Source: JALZVT01 sp039029135 (GTDB lineage Bacteria > Pseudomonadota > Gammaproteobacteria > Pseudomonadales > Azotimanducaceae). Taken from it: a stretch of DNA of 64,000 bases. Of the stretch, positions 34,126-43,162 are shown in pieces; the first letter of the stretch is position 1; every line of letters begins with the position of its first letter. The notes beneath the pieces are model-generated. The model did not search any database and was not told where the DNA came from. It saw only the letters and a program-made list of their open reading frames with translations. The stretch is taken from the NCBI GenBank assembly GCA_039029135.1, contig JBCCGT010000006.1:169353-233352 (forward strand), written 5' to 3'. The position numbers and the translations under genes were made by a program.

Positions 34126-34794
34126 TTAGGCGCCTGCGATGGAGTTGGCGTTTTCCAGCAGCGCGAGCGCTTCGGCGTAGCTGCGGCCGGGGGCCGTGAC
34201 GTCGAAGTGCACGCTGGGCAGACCCACGGCGCGGGCGCCGTCGATATTGCGGCGCTGATCGTCGACGAAGACGCAGGCGCTTGCGTCTAGTTCCAATTGG
34301 GCGAGGCAGGCTTCGTAGGCCGCAGCGGCCGGTTTCAAGATTCCGGTGTGGGTCGCGTCGACGATCACCGAGATTTCGGTCAGAAACGGCAATCGAGTCC
34401 GAAACTCCGCGCCGTAGAACAGATCTAGTTCGTTCGACAGCAGGGCGAGACGATGGCCCGCGGCGCGCGCGGTTTGCATCGCACTCAGCGCCTCCGGTCG
34501 TATGACGGCGAGGGGATCGGCGCCGCGGGCGGCAATAACGAAGTCCGACATCTGTGACCAGTCTGCGCCGACGAGCGCACCAACCTCGCGCGTGCGGGTC
34601 GCCCAGTAGTCGCGCTCCGTCAGCTCGCCCGCCTGCATCCGCACCCAAAGCGCGTCACTGCGTTCGTCGAACGGGCCGCGCCAGGTCAGCGTGCCCGGCG
34701 CCAGATCCAGCGCGCGTTCCGTCGCGGCGTGAGTCTCGAACAGCGTCTTCGAGATCACGCCGCCGAAATCGAGGATGAGCGCTCGGTCGCTCAT
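34126..34794 (-). CDS. HAD-IA family hydrolase
   Basis: 222 residues. HAD motif I is ILDFGGVI, so the second catalytic Asp of DxD is Gly, as is common in the YihX/epoxide-hydrolase subgroup. Motif II is LLSNE, motif III is the Lys in GILKPAAAAYE, and motif IV is FVDDQRRNIDGAR. It may be a weak phosphatase or a dehalogenase-like hydrolase. The start overlaps the TetR stop (ATGA), so it is the second gene of the operon and translation-coupled to the regulator. Confidence 0.88.
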   Translation of the reverse strand: MSDRALILDFGGVISKTLFETHAATERALDLAPGTLTWRGPFDERSDALWVRMQAGELTERDYWATRTREVGALVGADWSQMSDFVIAARGADPLAVIRPEALSAMQTARAAGHRLALLSNELDLFYGAEFRTRLPFLTEISVIVDATHTGILKPAAAAYEACLAQLELDASACVFVDDQRRNIDGARAVGLPSVHFDVTAPGRSYAEALALLENANSIAGA

Positions 34795-35516
34795 CCCGCG
34801 GCCCGATCGAAGACGATGGCGAGCAGCTCATCCAGCAGACTCTCGTCGAGGCGACCGAAGCGGCGCCGAAACGTCGGCGTCGTGCCGAACAGCACGTTGA
34901 ATCCCTCGATGCAGCTCATGAGCAGAAACTCTTTGCGACGTCGCGCGCCCGCGTCCAGGTCGGGGCGGGCGAAGCGCAGCTCGGCGCGGACCTGGGCGAG
35001 GAAGTGTTCATAGACGCGATCGCGAAACCCGGTCAGGCCAGGCTGGTGCGGGGCCAGCGCCCATAGCTGGTAGAAGAAGCGCTGCGAGTGCGGGTCCTGG
35101 GCGTCGCGGATGAGAAATTCGAAATACGCCCGCACGCGTCGCCGCGGGTCGTTGCCGCCGCGCAGATTCGCCTGTTCGAACGACGCCTCGTAGCGCGTCA
35201 GAAAGTCGTCGATCACCGCGGTCAACAGGCCGTCTTTGGACGGAAAGTGATAGGTCAGATTGCCCTTGCTGATACCGATCTCGTCGGCAACGCGCCGCAG
35301 GGTCATCGCGGCGAAGCCTTCGTTGATGAAGATCTCGCGCGCCGCCGCGACGATCTCTGCCTGCTTGGCCCGCGACTTCGCGCTGCGGATCTTGCGGGGC
35401 TGGGTTTCCCGACCCGAGGCCGTATCGGCGCGCGCCGGATTGGCAGCCGCTGGGTCTCCGGGATTAGTGGGCGTAACTGGACTGGCGCGCCGAGGCGCTT
35501 TGCCGTGCGATGGCAC
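34791..35516 (-). CDS. TetR-family transcriptional regulator
   Basis: 241 residues. After a Pro/Ala/Arg-rich, probably disordered N-terminal ~40 residues comes the TetR DNA-binding domain: EIVAAAREIFINEGFAAMTLRRVADEIGISKGNLTYHFPSKDGLL, with the recognition helix at GNLTYHF. The C-terminal ligand domain has the helical pattern FFYQLWALAPHQP found in the BetI/RutR-like groups. It heads the minus-strand transaminase operon and faces the TonB receptor gene across 189 bases, so it probably represses one or both promoters in response to an amine or a derived compound. Confidence 0.9.
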   Translation of the reverse strand: MPSHGKAPRRASPVTPTNPGDPAAANPARADTASGRETQPRKIRSAKSRAKQAEIVAAAREIFINEGFAAMTLRRVADEIGISKGNLTYHFPSKDGLLTAVIDDFLTRYEASFEQANLRGGNDPRRRVRAYFEFLIRDAQDPHSQRFFYQLWALAPHQPGLTGFRDRVYEHFLAQVRAELRFARPDLDAGARRRKEFLLMSCIEGFNVLFGTTPTFRRRFGRLDESLLDELLAIVFDRAAG

Positions 35517-35539
35517 AGGGTGATGCCGTGTTCCTTGCG

Positions 35540-35568
35540 TTTACAAAGGATGCCAGCGCGTCTAAATT
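35540..35568 (+). promoter_or_regulatory. Candidate sigma-70 promoter of the TonB receptor gene
   Basis: TTTACA (35540-35545) and TAAATT (35563-35568) are separated by exactly 17 bases and match five and four of six consensus positions. Transcription would begin near 35575 and leave a leader of about 130 bases before the ATG at 35706. It lies only 24 bases from the TetR start on the other strand, so a TetR operator probably overlaps here. Confidence 0.5.
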
Positions 35569-35705
35569 AGGTCAATTGGGCTAAACGGCAGATAGTACAA
35601 AACGTGGTCCAGATCGCCGCTCGGACGGCCAGCCGACCGAACCGATCGGCGCGCTCGCACAGCGCTCATTGCGCTTTTTCAGCGCTCATATAGAGGGGAG
35701 CCTTG

Positions 35706-37988
35706 ATGAAACCGAATTGGAAACTGAACAAACTCGCGGCCGCGGTCGTCACGCTGTCGGCGACAGCGGCGCCGACGCAGGCTGCTGTGATGGAAGAGAT
35801 CGTCGTGACCGCCACCAAGCGGCAGGAGAGCATTCAGGACGTGGCGATCTCCGTGTCGGCGCTGTCGGGCGAACAGCTGGAGTCCCTGAACCTCAGCGAC
35901 ATGCAGGACATCACCCAGCAGATGCCGGCCATGCAGATCAACGCCTGGTCGCCGCAGCTCACCATCTTCAATCTGCGCGGCGTCTCGCAGAACAACTTCG
36001 TCGACAACCTGGAAGCGCCGATCGCCGTCTATCAGGACGACGCCTATGTCGCCAGCATGAACGCGATCAGTGGCCAGCTATTCGACATGGAGCGCGTGGA
36101 GGTGTTGCGCGGTCCCCAGGGCACGCTGTTCGGCCGCAACGCGACCGGCGGTCTGGTGCACTACATCAGCCGCGGCGCCGATGAGAGCGAGACCAACGGT
36201 TACATCGACGCGCGCTACGGCTCGTTCGATCGCTTCAGCGTCGAGGGCGCGATCGGCGGCTCGCTGACCGAATCCGTGCGCGGCCGCCTGGCGTTTCGTC
36301 GCGAAGAGGCCGACGGCTACATCAAGGGTGACCGCACGATCCCGCCGGTAGACAGTCGGGCGATTGGCGGTGCCGACGGCTACGCCCTGCGCGCGAGTCT
36401 GCAAGTGGATTTCAACGATCGGCTGCAGGGCGACTTCATCGCCAAGTACGCCGAGGACGACGACGTGCCCACCGGCGGCTACGTGTTCGAGAACTGCGAG
36501 TTCGACGCGAGCTCTTTCTGCCCGGTCGACGCCAACGGCCGGGCGGTCGTGCTGCCCGGCGTGGTCTCCGGCGACGTGCACATCCATCAGAACGACACGC
36601 GCGGCTCGCTCAATCGCGAGACGCTGAGCCTGACGGGCAAGTTCACCTACGACATCAACGACACGATGGAGCTGGTCTCGATCACCAACTACCTGGACGT
36701 CGACAAAAGCTACCTCGAGGACGGCGACGCGTTCCCGGCGCCGATCGTTGTGTTCGCGCAGGACGCAGAGATCCAGCAGTTCTCTCAGGAGCTGCGCCTG
36801 AGCGGCTCGAACGAGCGGCTCGATTGGCAGATCGGCGCCTACTACATGGACTACCAGTTCGACGGCGAGGCCTTCACCGGCGGCGCGCCGAACATCGACC
36901 TGTCGTTTCAGCTCTTCGATGCCGGCATCATCAGCGCGCCGACCGTGTTCGATGACAACCCGTTCGATGGCCGCTCGGATCGCTTGATCGATCTGAGCGT
37001 CAAGAACTTCTCTGTGTTCGGCCAGCTCGACTTTCATCTGTCTGATGACACCACGCTGACCACCGGCGTGCGCTGGTCCGATGACCGCAAGCGCATCGAC
37101 TGGCTCGCGCTGTTCAGCTCCGATCAACAGACGACGCCGATCCCTTACGCCGCGACCGAGAGCAACGGGTCATTCAACGCGGGCACGATCCTGAACCAGT
37201 TCGAGGACGATGCGATCGACTACGACGACTGGGCGGTGCGCGTGAGTCTGCAGCATCAGATCAACGATGATGTTCTCGGCTTCTTCTCGTACAACCGGGG
37301 CATCAAGGGCGGTAACTGGACGCTCGCGTCCGCGGTGTCGCCCGACCGCTTTCAGCACGCCGAAGAGGTGCTGAACGCCTTCGAGATCGGCATCAAGGCG
37401 GACATCAGTCCGACGACGCGCCTGAACGCGACGGCGTACTTCTACGGCTACGAGGACTATCAGACCTTCGTCGCGATTCCGCCGGGTGCCACGTCGCCCA
37501 ACCCGCAGGTGGGGAACTCCGATGCGACGGCTGTGGGCGCAGAGCTGGAACTGTTCTGGGCGCCGACCGAGCGTCTCGATGTCCTGCTCGGAGCCGCGTT
37601 CAGCAACTCGAAGGTCGACTCGGTAGAGGCCGGTGCGGCGCCGGTGATCGATGCGGACTTTCCCAACGCGCCCGAGTTCTCGGCGAACTACCTGATCAGC
37701 TATCGAGTCCCGTCGAGCATTGGCGAGGTCGCGCTACAGCTCGACGGCGCCTTCTACGGCGATCAGTTTCTGGAGGTCACGAACGGTCCGGGCACCGAGC
37801 AGGACGCGTACAACGTCTCGAACGTCAGTCTGACCTGGCGCAACGAGAACTGGATGGTGTCGGTCTGGAGCAAGAACGTCTTCGACAAGACCTACAAGGC
37901 GTACTCGCTCGACCTCGGCCTTCTGGGTGCGACCACCTTTTACGCGCCGCCGCGAGCGAACGGTGTATCGCTGCGCTACAGCTTTTAG
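35706..37988 (+). CDS. TonB-dependent outer-membrane receptor
   Basis: 760 residues, ATG with GAGGGGAG upstream. A signal peptide (KLAAAVVTLSATAAPTQA) is followed by the TonB box-like EEIVVTATKRQESIQDV and the plug domain (RGVSQNNFVDN, DMERVEVLRGPQGTLFGRNATGG). A ~22-strand barrel follows, ending in the aromatic terminus ANGVSLRYSF. This is the FecA/CirA-like type common in marine and soil gammaproteobacteria that imports siderophores or organic molecules. It is divergent from the TetR-transaminase operon and followed by an aldehyde dehydrogenase, so an organic amine or complex substrate is more likely than iron. Confidence 0.95.
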   Translation: MKPNWKLNKLAAAVVTLSATAAPTQAAVMEEIVVTATKRQESIQDVAISVSALSGEQLESLNLSDMQDITQQMPAMQINAWSPQLTIFNLRGVSQNNFVDNLEAPIAVYQDDAYVASMNAISGQLFDMERVEVLRGPQGTLFGRNATGGLVHYISRGADESETNGYIDARYGSFDRFSVEGAIGGSLTESVRGRLAFRREEADGYIKGDRTIPPVDSRAIGGADGYALRASLQVDFNDRLQGDFIAKYAEDDDVPTGGYVFENCEFDASSFCPVDANGRAVVLPGVVSGDVHIHQNDTRGSLNRETLSLTGKFTYDINDTMELVSITNYLDVDKSYLEDGDAFPAPIVVFAQDAEIQQFSQELRLSGSNERLDWQIGAYYMDYQFDGEAFTGGAPNIDLSFQLFDAGIISAPTVFDDNPFDGRSDRLIDLSVKNFSVFGQLDFHLSDDTTLTTGVRWSDDRKRIDWLALFSSDQQTTPIPYAATESNGSFNAGTILNQFEDDAIDYDDWAVRVSLQHQINDDVLGFFSYNRGIKGGNWTLASAVSPDRFQHAEEVLNAFEIGIKADISPTTRLNATAYFYGYEDYQTFVAIPPGATSPNPQVGNSDATAVGAELELFWAPTERLDVLLGAAFSNSKVDSVEAGAAPVIDADFPNAPEFSANYLISYRVPSSIGEVALQLDGAFYGDQFLEVTNGPGTEQDAYNVSNVSLTWRNENWMVSVWSKNVFDKTYKAYSLDLGLLGATTFYAPPRANGVSLRYSF

Positions 37989-38003
37989 CGGCCGGCACAC
38001 GAC

Positions 38004-38035
38004 TGCGCAGGGCACGACGGTTCGCGCCCTGCGCA
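38004..38035 (+). terminator. Perfect 10-bp hairpin after the TonB receptor gene
   Basis: TGCGCAGGGC and GCCCTGCGCA pair exactly around a 12-base loop, 16 bases after the receptor stop and before the aldehyde dehydrogenase. No T-run follows; it may lower, not abolish, read-through between the two genes. Confidence 0.5.
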
Positions 38036-38058
38036 CGTGACCAGCCGAGGTTGAAAAG

Positions 38059-39483
38059 GTGAAACCAGTTCCCCTCGTCATCGGCGGGCAGGCGGTGGGC
38101 GCGGACGATGCGTTCGACGTCCTTAACCCGAGCACCGCGACGGTGTATGCGCGCTGCGCGCGCGCGGATACCGATCACGTCGATCGGGCGGTCGCGGCGG
38201 CGCGCGACGCGTCAGCGGACTGGCGTGCGCTGCCCGACGAGCGCCGCGCCGAATTCTGTATGCAGCTCGCCGAGCTGCTCGAGGCTAATGCCGAGGCGTT
38301 GACGGAGTGTATCGTCGCCGAGACCGGTAAACCCATCGCCGGCTACAGCGGCGTGGGGGCACGCAAGGAGATTCAGGGCGCGATCGGCTGGGCGCGCGCG
38401 ACCGCGAAGCTAGCGCTGGCCGACGAGATCCTGCAGGACGAACACACCGCTCGGGTTGTGCTGCGGCGCAAGGCGCTGGGCGTGGTCGGATCCATCACGC
38501 CGTGGAACTGGCCGCTCATGATCGGGATTTGGCACGTATTGCCCGCGCTGCGCGCGGGCAATACGGTCGTGATGAAGCCCTCCGAGCTGGCGCCGGTGGC
38601 AAGTTCGCGTTTCGCAGAGCTCGCGGCCCGCGTGCTGCCCCCCGGCGTGCTCAACCTCGTCAACGGCTTCGGCGACGTGGGCGCTGCACTCGCGCTGCAC
38701 AAGGACGTCAACAAGATCGTATTCACTGGATCGACCGCGACGGGTCGACGCATCATGCGTGCCGGGGCGGACAATCTGAAGCGGCTGACGCTGGAGCTGG
38801 GTGGCAACGATGCCGGCATCGTGCTGCCGGACGTCGATGTCCGGGCGATAGCGAGCAAGCTGTTCGCGGCCTGTTTTCACAACAACGGTCAGACCTGCGC
38901 CGCGCTGAAGCGGCTGTACGTGCACGAGTCCGTGATCGATGCGCTCGAGAGCGAGCTCGCGGCGATCGCCGACGGCATTCGCCTCGGCGATCCGATGCAC
39001 CCCGAGACCGATCTCGGTCCCGTACAGAACGCGGCCCAGCTCGCAATCATTGAAGACCTGGCTGCCGACGCGCAGACCGCTGGCGGTCGCTTCCTGTCGG
39101 GCGGGCGTCGCCTGGATCGTCCCGGCTACTTCTTTCCGCCCACGATCGTCACCGGGCTATCCAACGGCGCGCGCCTGGTCGATGAAGAGCCCTTTGGCCC
39201 GATCGTCCCGTTGGTGCGTTTCGGCACGGAAGACGAAGCGATTGCGCTGGCCAATGACAGCGATAGCGGGCTCGGCGGATCGGTGTGGTCGAAAGATGTC
39301 GAGCGCGCGCGGGCACTTGGCGAGCGGCTGGAGTGCGGTTCGGTCTGGATCAACGGTCATGGCGGCCTGCAGCCGCACGTGCCGTTCGGCGGCATCAAAC
39401 AGTCGGGGTTTGGCGTGACCTTCGGCGTCGAGGGCCTGCGTGAATTCACCTCGGTGCAGACGCTGCGCATCAACGCGGGCTAG
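38059..39483 (+). CDS. NAD(P)-dependent aldehyde dehydrogenase
   Basis: 474 residues from a GTG with GAAAAGG before it. Cofactor and catalytic motifs are intact: GSITPWNWPL, VMKPSELAP, FTGSTATGRRIM, the general-base Glu in ELGGNDAGIVL, the catalytic Cys in NNGQTCAALKRLYVH, and the C-terminal EEPFGPIVPLVRF and PFGGIKQSGFGV. Such enzymes oxidise aldehydes to acids. With the omega-transaminase of the divergent operon this gives a standard amine to aldehyde to acid route. A hairpin separates it from the receptor gene; it is convergent with the sulfotransferase gene, with the stops overlapping by four bases. Confidence 0.93.
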   Translation: MKPVPLVIGGQAVGADDAFDVLNPSTATVYARCARADTDHVDRAVAAARDASADWRALPDERRAEFCMQLAELLEANAEALTECIVAETGKPIAGYSGVGARKEIQGAIGWARATAKLALADEILQDEHTARVVLRRKALGVVGSITPWNWPLMIGIWHVLPALRAGNTVVMKPSELAPVASSRFAELAARVLPPGVLNLVNGFGDVGAALALHKDVNKIVFTGSTATGRRIMRAGADNLKRLTLELGGNDAGIVLPDVDVRAIASKLFAACFHNNGQTCAALKRLYVHESVIDALESELAAIADGIRLGDPMHPETDLGPVQNAAQLAIIEDLAADAQTAGGRFLSGGRRLDRPGYFFPPTIVTGLSNGARLVDEEPFGPIVPLVRFGTEDEAIALANDSDSGLGGSVWSKDVERARALGERLECGSVWINGHGGLQPHVPFGGIKQSGFGVTFGVEGLREFTSVQTLRINAG

Positions 39484-40700
39484 TCGGCGCCCTCCAGATA
39501 GCGGCTGAGCGCGGGCCGTAGGCGCGCGGCGTAGTGCTGCCACAGGTCGATCGAGGATCGGTAAAGCGGTTGGCGCACCTGCGCAACGCTGGCCGTCTTG
39601 ATCGGCCGGGCCGTGGCGTGAAACTCGAGACAGTCTTGATTGAACGGCAGCCCGACGGCGTCGAGCAGCGCGCGAATCATGGTCTCGCCGCCGCCGACGA
39701 GCGTTTCGTAGCGCAGTTCTAGAAATCCCTCGCACTCGCCCGGCTGCGTCGGCGTCGCGCCTTTGTCTTCAAGCGCGGCGATCTCGTGCGAGGGCAGGGT
39801 TTCGCGCCAGTGCCGCAGCAGCGCTTGGTACTCGCGGAAGTACGCCCCGAGCGTGTCCAGGTCGTAGCTGAAGCGCATCTCGCTGCCGAACAGCGTCGAG
39901 AAACACGACCAGAGGCAGGCGTAGGGCTCGCGCAGGCTGTGCACAATGATCGCGTCCGGCAGCAGTTTGCGTATCAGACCCAAGAGCACGAAGTTGCCGG
40001 GCAGTTTGTCGACGACGAAGCGATCATCGGGACCGGCGTGTGCCTGCAGCGCGGCGCGATAGTCGTTCGCCGCGGTGTCCAGGTCTGCTGCGCGCCAGTG
40101 CGCCGCCGCGGCGCCGATCGTGTCGCGAGCGCCGATCAGATGCTGCGCGACGCTTCGCTGCAGCGCCTTGGTCTCGCCCGCAGACGACACCGCGCTATGA
40201 CTTACGAGAATCTGTTCGATCAGCGTCGACCCGCTCCTGGGCATCCCGAGTACGAAGATGGGCGCCACGCCGGAAACGGGCGTCGTCGGTCGGGGAAGCG
40301 CGCTCAGCCGGGTCGCAGTCAGCGTCGCCGCGGCGTCGCGCATCATGGCGAAGTTGCTGCGCCAGTCGTAGGGCTGGGCGCGTGCCTGCAGGGCGGCACC
40401 CGCAGCGAAAGAATCGAACGCGTCGTCGAAGCGGCCGAGATCTTGGTTGGCCTTGCCCAGCGCGTAGGCCAGTTTTATCTGCTGCGCGGGCGGCAGGCGC
40501 TGGGCGTGCTCGGCCGCGAGCGACAGCGACTTTAGAGTTGTGTCATCCTCCGAATAGCGCGTGAGCCGCCCGTAGGCGAAGTGCGCATCGGCGTCGAGCG
40601 GGTTCTGCTCGATCAGGCGCGCGTAGTGCGGCGCCGCGAGCGCGGGCTGCTCCCCGTTGAAAAGCTGGCTCGCGAGGCGATGCCGTTCCGCTGTGTCCAT
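39480..40700 (-). CDS. TPR-sulfotransferase
   Basis: 406 residues from the ATG at 40700; an upstream extension over the sulfatase start region is not favoured. The N-terminal ~130 residues contain TPR-like helices (APHYARLIEQNPLDADAHFAYGRL, KLAYALGKANQDLGRFDDAFDSF). The sulfotransferase domain has the PAPS 5'-phosphosulfate loop FVLGMPRSGSTLIEQIL, the 3'-phosphate segment IIVHSLREPYACLWSC, and RYETLVGGGETMIRALLDAVGLPF near the end. It transfers sulfate from PAPS to an alcohol or amine. It is head-to-head with a sulfatase gene, so making and removing sulfate esters may be linked here. Confidence 0.88.
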   Translation of the reverse strand: MDTAERHRLASQLFNGEQPALAAPHYARLIEQNPLDADAHFAYGRLTRYSEDDTTLKSLSLAAEHAQRLPPAQQIKLAYALGKANQDLGRFDDAFDSFAAGAALQARAQPYDWRSNFAMMRDAAATLTATRLSALPRPTTPVSGVAPIFVLGMPRSGSTLIEQILVSHSAVSSAGETKALQRSVAQHLIGARDTIGAAAAHWRAADLDTAANDYRAALQAHAGPDDRFVVDKLPGNFVLLGLIRKLLPDAIIVHSLREPYACLWSCFSTLFGSEMRFSYDLDTLGAYFREYQALLRHWRETLPSHEIAALEDKGATPTQPGECEGFLELRYETLVGGGETMIRALLDAVGLPFNQDCLEFHATARPIKTASVAQVRQPLYRSSIDLWQHYAARLRPALSRYLEGAD

Positions 40701-40782
40701 GAGTGCAACCCTAATCGAGACCGAACAGGCATACGAGGCGCCGGTGAGGGCCGACGGCCGCGCCGCCGGCGCCCACAAGATC

Positions 40783-42489
40783 GTGCGTTCGGTATCGCGC
40801 TGCGCACTTACGACATTGCTGGGCGTGGCGATCTCTGGCTGCGCGACGATACAACGCTCGCCAGCGCCCAGCGCGCCGACGCGGCCGAACATTCTCCTGA
40901 TCGTCGCCGACGACATGGGCTACGCTGACCTAGGCGCGTTCGGCTCCGAGATCCCGACGCCTAACCTCGATCGGCTCGCCGTAGGCGGCGTGCGCTTTAC
41001 CCGTTTTCGCGCCGCGGCTGCCTGCTCGCCGTCGCGGGCGATGCTGCTCACCGGTGTCGACGCGCCCGTCGCGGGTCTCGGCAACATGGCCGAGGAGCTG
41101 GCGCCGAATCAGGTCGGCAAGCCCGGCTATGAGGGTGAGCTGAGCGATCGGGTGGTAACGCTCGCCACGCGCCTGCAGGCAACCGGTTATCGCACGCTGC
41201 TGAGCGGCAAGTGGCATCTCGGGGACTCGGCCGCCGCGCTGCCGTCGGCGCGCGGTTTCGATCACAGCTTTGCGCTCGCGTCCGGCGGCGCGAGCCACTT
41301 TGCGGACATGCGCCCCGCGTACGCCAAATCGCCGACCGCGACCGCAGCCTATTTCGAAGACGGCGTGCGGCTGGAAAGACTGCCACCGTCGTTTCGCTAT
41401 TCCTCGCAGTTCTACGTGGATTATCTGCTCGACCGACTGCCTGGTCTCGCGACGGATCAGGCGGGCGAACGCGCGCCCGCGTCCGAGCCGCCGTTCTTTG
41501 CGCTGCTGTCGTTCACCGCGCCCCACTGGCCGCTGCAGGCACCGGACGCTGCGATCGCGGCGTTCGCGGGCCGCTACGATGCCGGCTGGGAGGTGCTGCT
41601 GCGGCAGCGCCACGCGCGTCAGCGAGCGCTTGGCGTCGTGGCCGCCGACGCGCCGCCGAATCTGTTGCCCTGGCCGGCCTGGTCGTCGCTCGATGCCGAG
41701 GCGCGCTCCCGCGCCGCCCGGGCGATGGAGATCTATGCGGCGATGATCCACGAGATGGATCGGCACACCGGCCGCCTGATCGACGCGCTGCGCGATCGCG
41801 GCCTGCTGGAGAACACGATCGTCGTGTTTCTCTCGGACAATGGCGCCGAGGGACACACCTATGATGAGACCTGGCCGGCGGATCAGTTTCCCGCGATTCG
41901 CGCGGCGATCGATGCGCGCCACGACTTCAGCTACGAGCGCATGGGGCTGCCGGGATCCTATGTCTTCTACGACGCCGAGTGGGCCCGCGCCGGTTCGCCG
42001 ACCAGCCGCTGGCACAAGGGATTTCCCACCGAGGGGGGGCTCAGGGTGCCGGCGTTTGTCCACTACCCGCGACGTTTCGCCGGCCGCATCGAGCGGACGC
42101 CGGTGTTCATCAAGGACGTCGCGCCCACGCTGCTCGATCTCGTCGGCGTCGATCCTGTCAGTCCTGCCGGAAAGGTGCCGATGACGGGGACGTCGCTGCT
42201 TCCCTTGCTCGACGCGCCCGGCCAACCGCCGGCTGCCCGGATCGAGGTCTTCGAGCTGTTCGGCAAGGTCGCCGTCGTGAGCGATCCCTGGAAGGCCCTG
42301 CGGATACCCGCGCCCTGGCGCGCCGAGGACGCGGCCGATTGGGCGCTGTACAACGTCGACGCGGACCCGCTCGAGCTGCACGACCTGTCGGGCGCCTACC
42401 CCCAGCGCCTCGCGACGCTGCAGGATGCGTGGCGGGACTACGCGGCGCGGCTCGGTGTCGTGCTGCCGGACTGGGTGAGCGGGTACTGA
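40783..42489 (+). CDS. Type I sulfatase, arylsulfatase-like lipoprotein
   Basis: About 568 residues from the GTG at 40783, chosen because it gives a compact signal peptide ending in GVAISGC (lipobox). An ATG at 40699 would add 28 residues and overlap the sulfotransferase start codon. The metal site DDMGYADLG, the formylglycine signature CSPSRAMLLTG (Cys about residue 81 is the modified residue), GKWHLG and FLSDNGAEG are all present. It hydrolyses sulfate esters in the periplasm after Cys-to-formylglycine maturation, for which no enzyme is in the window. The gene ends two bases before the HpaR-like regulator. Confidence 0.9.
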   Translation: MRSVSRCALTTLLGVAISGCATIQRSPAPSAPTRPNILLIVADDMGYADLGAFGSEIPTPNLDRLAVGGVRFTRFRAAAACSPSRAMLLTGVDAPVAGLGNMAEELAPNQVGKPGYEGELSDRVVTLATRLQATGYRTLLSGKWHLGDSAAALPSARGFDHSFALASGGASHFADMRPAYAKSPTATAAYFEDGVRLERLPPSFRYSSQFYVDYLLDRLPGLATDQAGERAPASEPPFFALLSFTAPHWPLQAPDAAIAAFAGRYDAGWEVLLRQRHARQRALGVVAADAPPNLLPWPAWSSLDAEARSRAARAMEIYAAMIHEMDRHTGRLIDALRDRGLLENTIVVFLSDNGAEGHTYDETWPADQFPAIRAAIDARHDFSYERMGLPGSYVFYDAEWARAGSPTSRWHKGFPTEGGLRVPAFVHYPRRFAGRIERTPVFIKDVAPTLLDLVGVDPVSPAGKVPMTGTSLLPLLDAPGQPPAARIEVFELFGKVAVVSDPWKALRIPAPWRAEDAADWALYNVDADPLELHDLSGAYPQRLATLQDAWRDYAARLGVVLPDWVSGY

Positions 42490-42491
42490 GG

Positions 42492-42986
42492 ATGGCGGAC
42501 GGCAAGCTGCGCAGTTTCGAACGGTCTTTGCCGATGGCGCTGCTGCGGGCCCGCGAGTCCGTCATGCGCAAGTTTCTGCCCACGCTGAAGGCGCATGATC
42601 TTTCGGCGCAGCAGTGGCGCGTGATCCGGGCCTTGCACGCGGAAGACGGGCTGGACATGTCGGAGCTGGCGCAGCGCTGCTATCTGCTGCTGCCCAGCCT
42701 GACGCGGATCGTGCGCAATCTGGAGCAGCGCGCGCTGGTGAGTCGCACGACGGTCGCCAGCGACGCGCGCCGCTTCCGCATCTTCCTGAGTACCGCGGGC
42801 AGGGACCTGTTCCGGACGATCGCGCCGCACTCAGAAGAACGCTACCAGCACATCACCCAGACTTTCGGCGCGCAGCGGCTGGAGCAGCTTTATGCGCTGC
42901 TGGACGAGCTCGTTACCGAACTCGACGCGGAGCTTGGCAGCGACCCAGATAGCGCCGCTGACAGCAAAGAGGGAGAACGCGGCTAG
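42492..42986 (+). CDS. hpaR: HpaR-type MarR-family regulator
   Basis: 164 residues from the ATG at 42492. The sequence SLPMALLRARESVMRKFLPTLKAHDLSAQQWRVIRAL matches the start of homoprotocatechuate-operon regulator HpaR. The winged helix follows (DMSELAQRCYLLLPSLTRIVRNLEQRALVSRTTVASDARRFRIFLS). HpaR-type proteins repress aromatic catabolic operons and release DNA when an aromatic acid binds. A near-palindrome TTAAC-GT-GTTAA lies 63 bases downstream, before hpaE, and a perfect version lies in front of the P450 operon at 24.7 kb. The gene follows the sulfatase by two bases and may be cotranscribed with it. Confidence 0.88.
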   Translation: MADGKLRSFERSLPMALLRARESVMRKFLPTLKAHDLSAQQWRVIRALHAEDGLDMSELAQRCYLLLPSLTRIVRNLEQRALVSRTTVASDARRFRIFLSTAGRDLFRTIAPHSEERYQHITQTFGAQRLEQLYALLDELVTELDAELGSDPDSAADSKEGERG

Positions 42987-43048
42987 CCGAGGCCTGATCG
43001 GGTCGATGCCGCGCGGGCTGGCGGCACGAGCATGATGCGCCGATTTGG

Positions 43049-43060
43049 TTAACGTGTTAA
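43049..43060. promoter_or_regulatory. HpaR-like operator TTAAC-GT-GTTAA upstream of hpaE
   Basis: A 12-base inverted repeat with five-base arms in the promoter region of the meta-cleavage operon, directly after the gene for the HpaR-type regulator. The same arms and spacing occur at 24715-24728. Confidence 0.65.
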
Positions 43061-43162
43061 GTTGTTAGGCCATTGGGGCAGCGCATCGGCACCTGCGGCA
43101 TGCACTATGGGGCGTCCGCGCCGACCTGCCAGCCAGCTAACAGCCAACGAGAACCCCACACC

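Noticed and set aside
32768..34648. 626-residue version of the transaminase
   Set aside because: The first 181 codons lie antiparallel in frame with neither family similarity nor a start signal, and overlap the HAD gene. The ATG at 34105 has a ribosome-binding site and the family's normal N-terminus.
40930..42381. 483-codon open frame opposite the sulfatase
   Set aside because: The plus frame has complete sulfatase motifs. The antisense frame is Arg-rich with no family signature.
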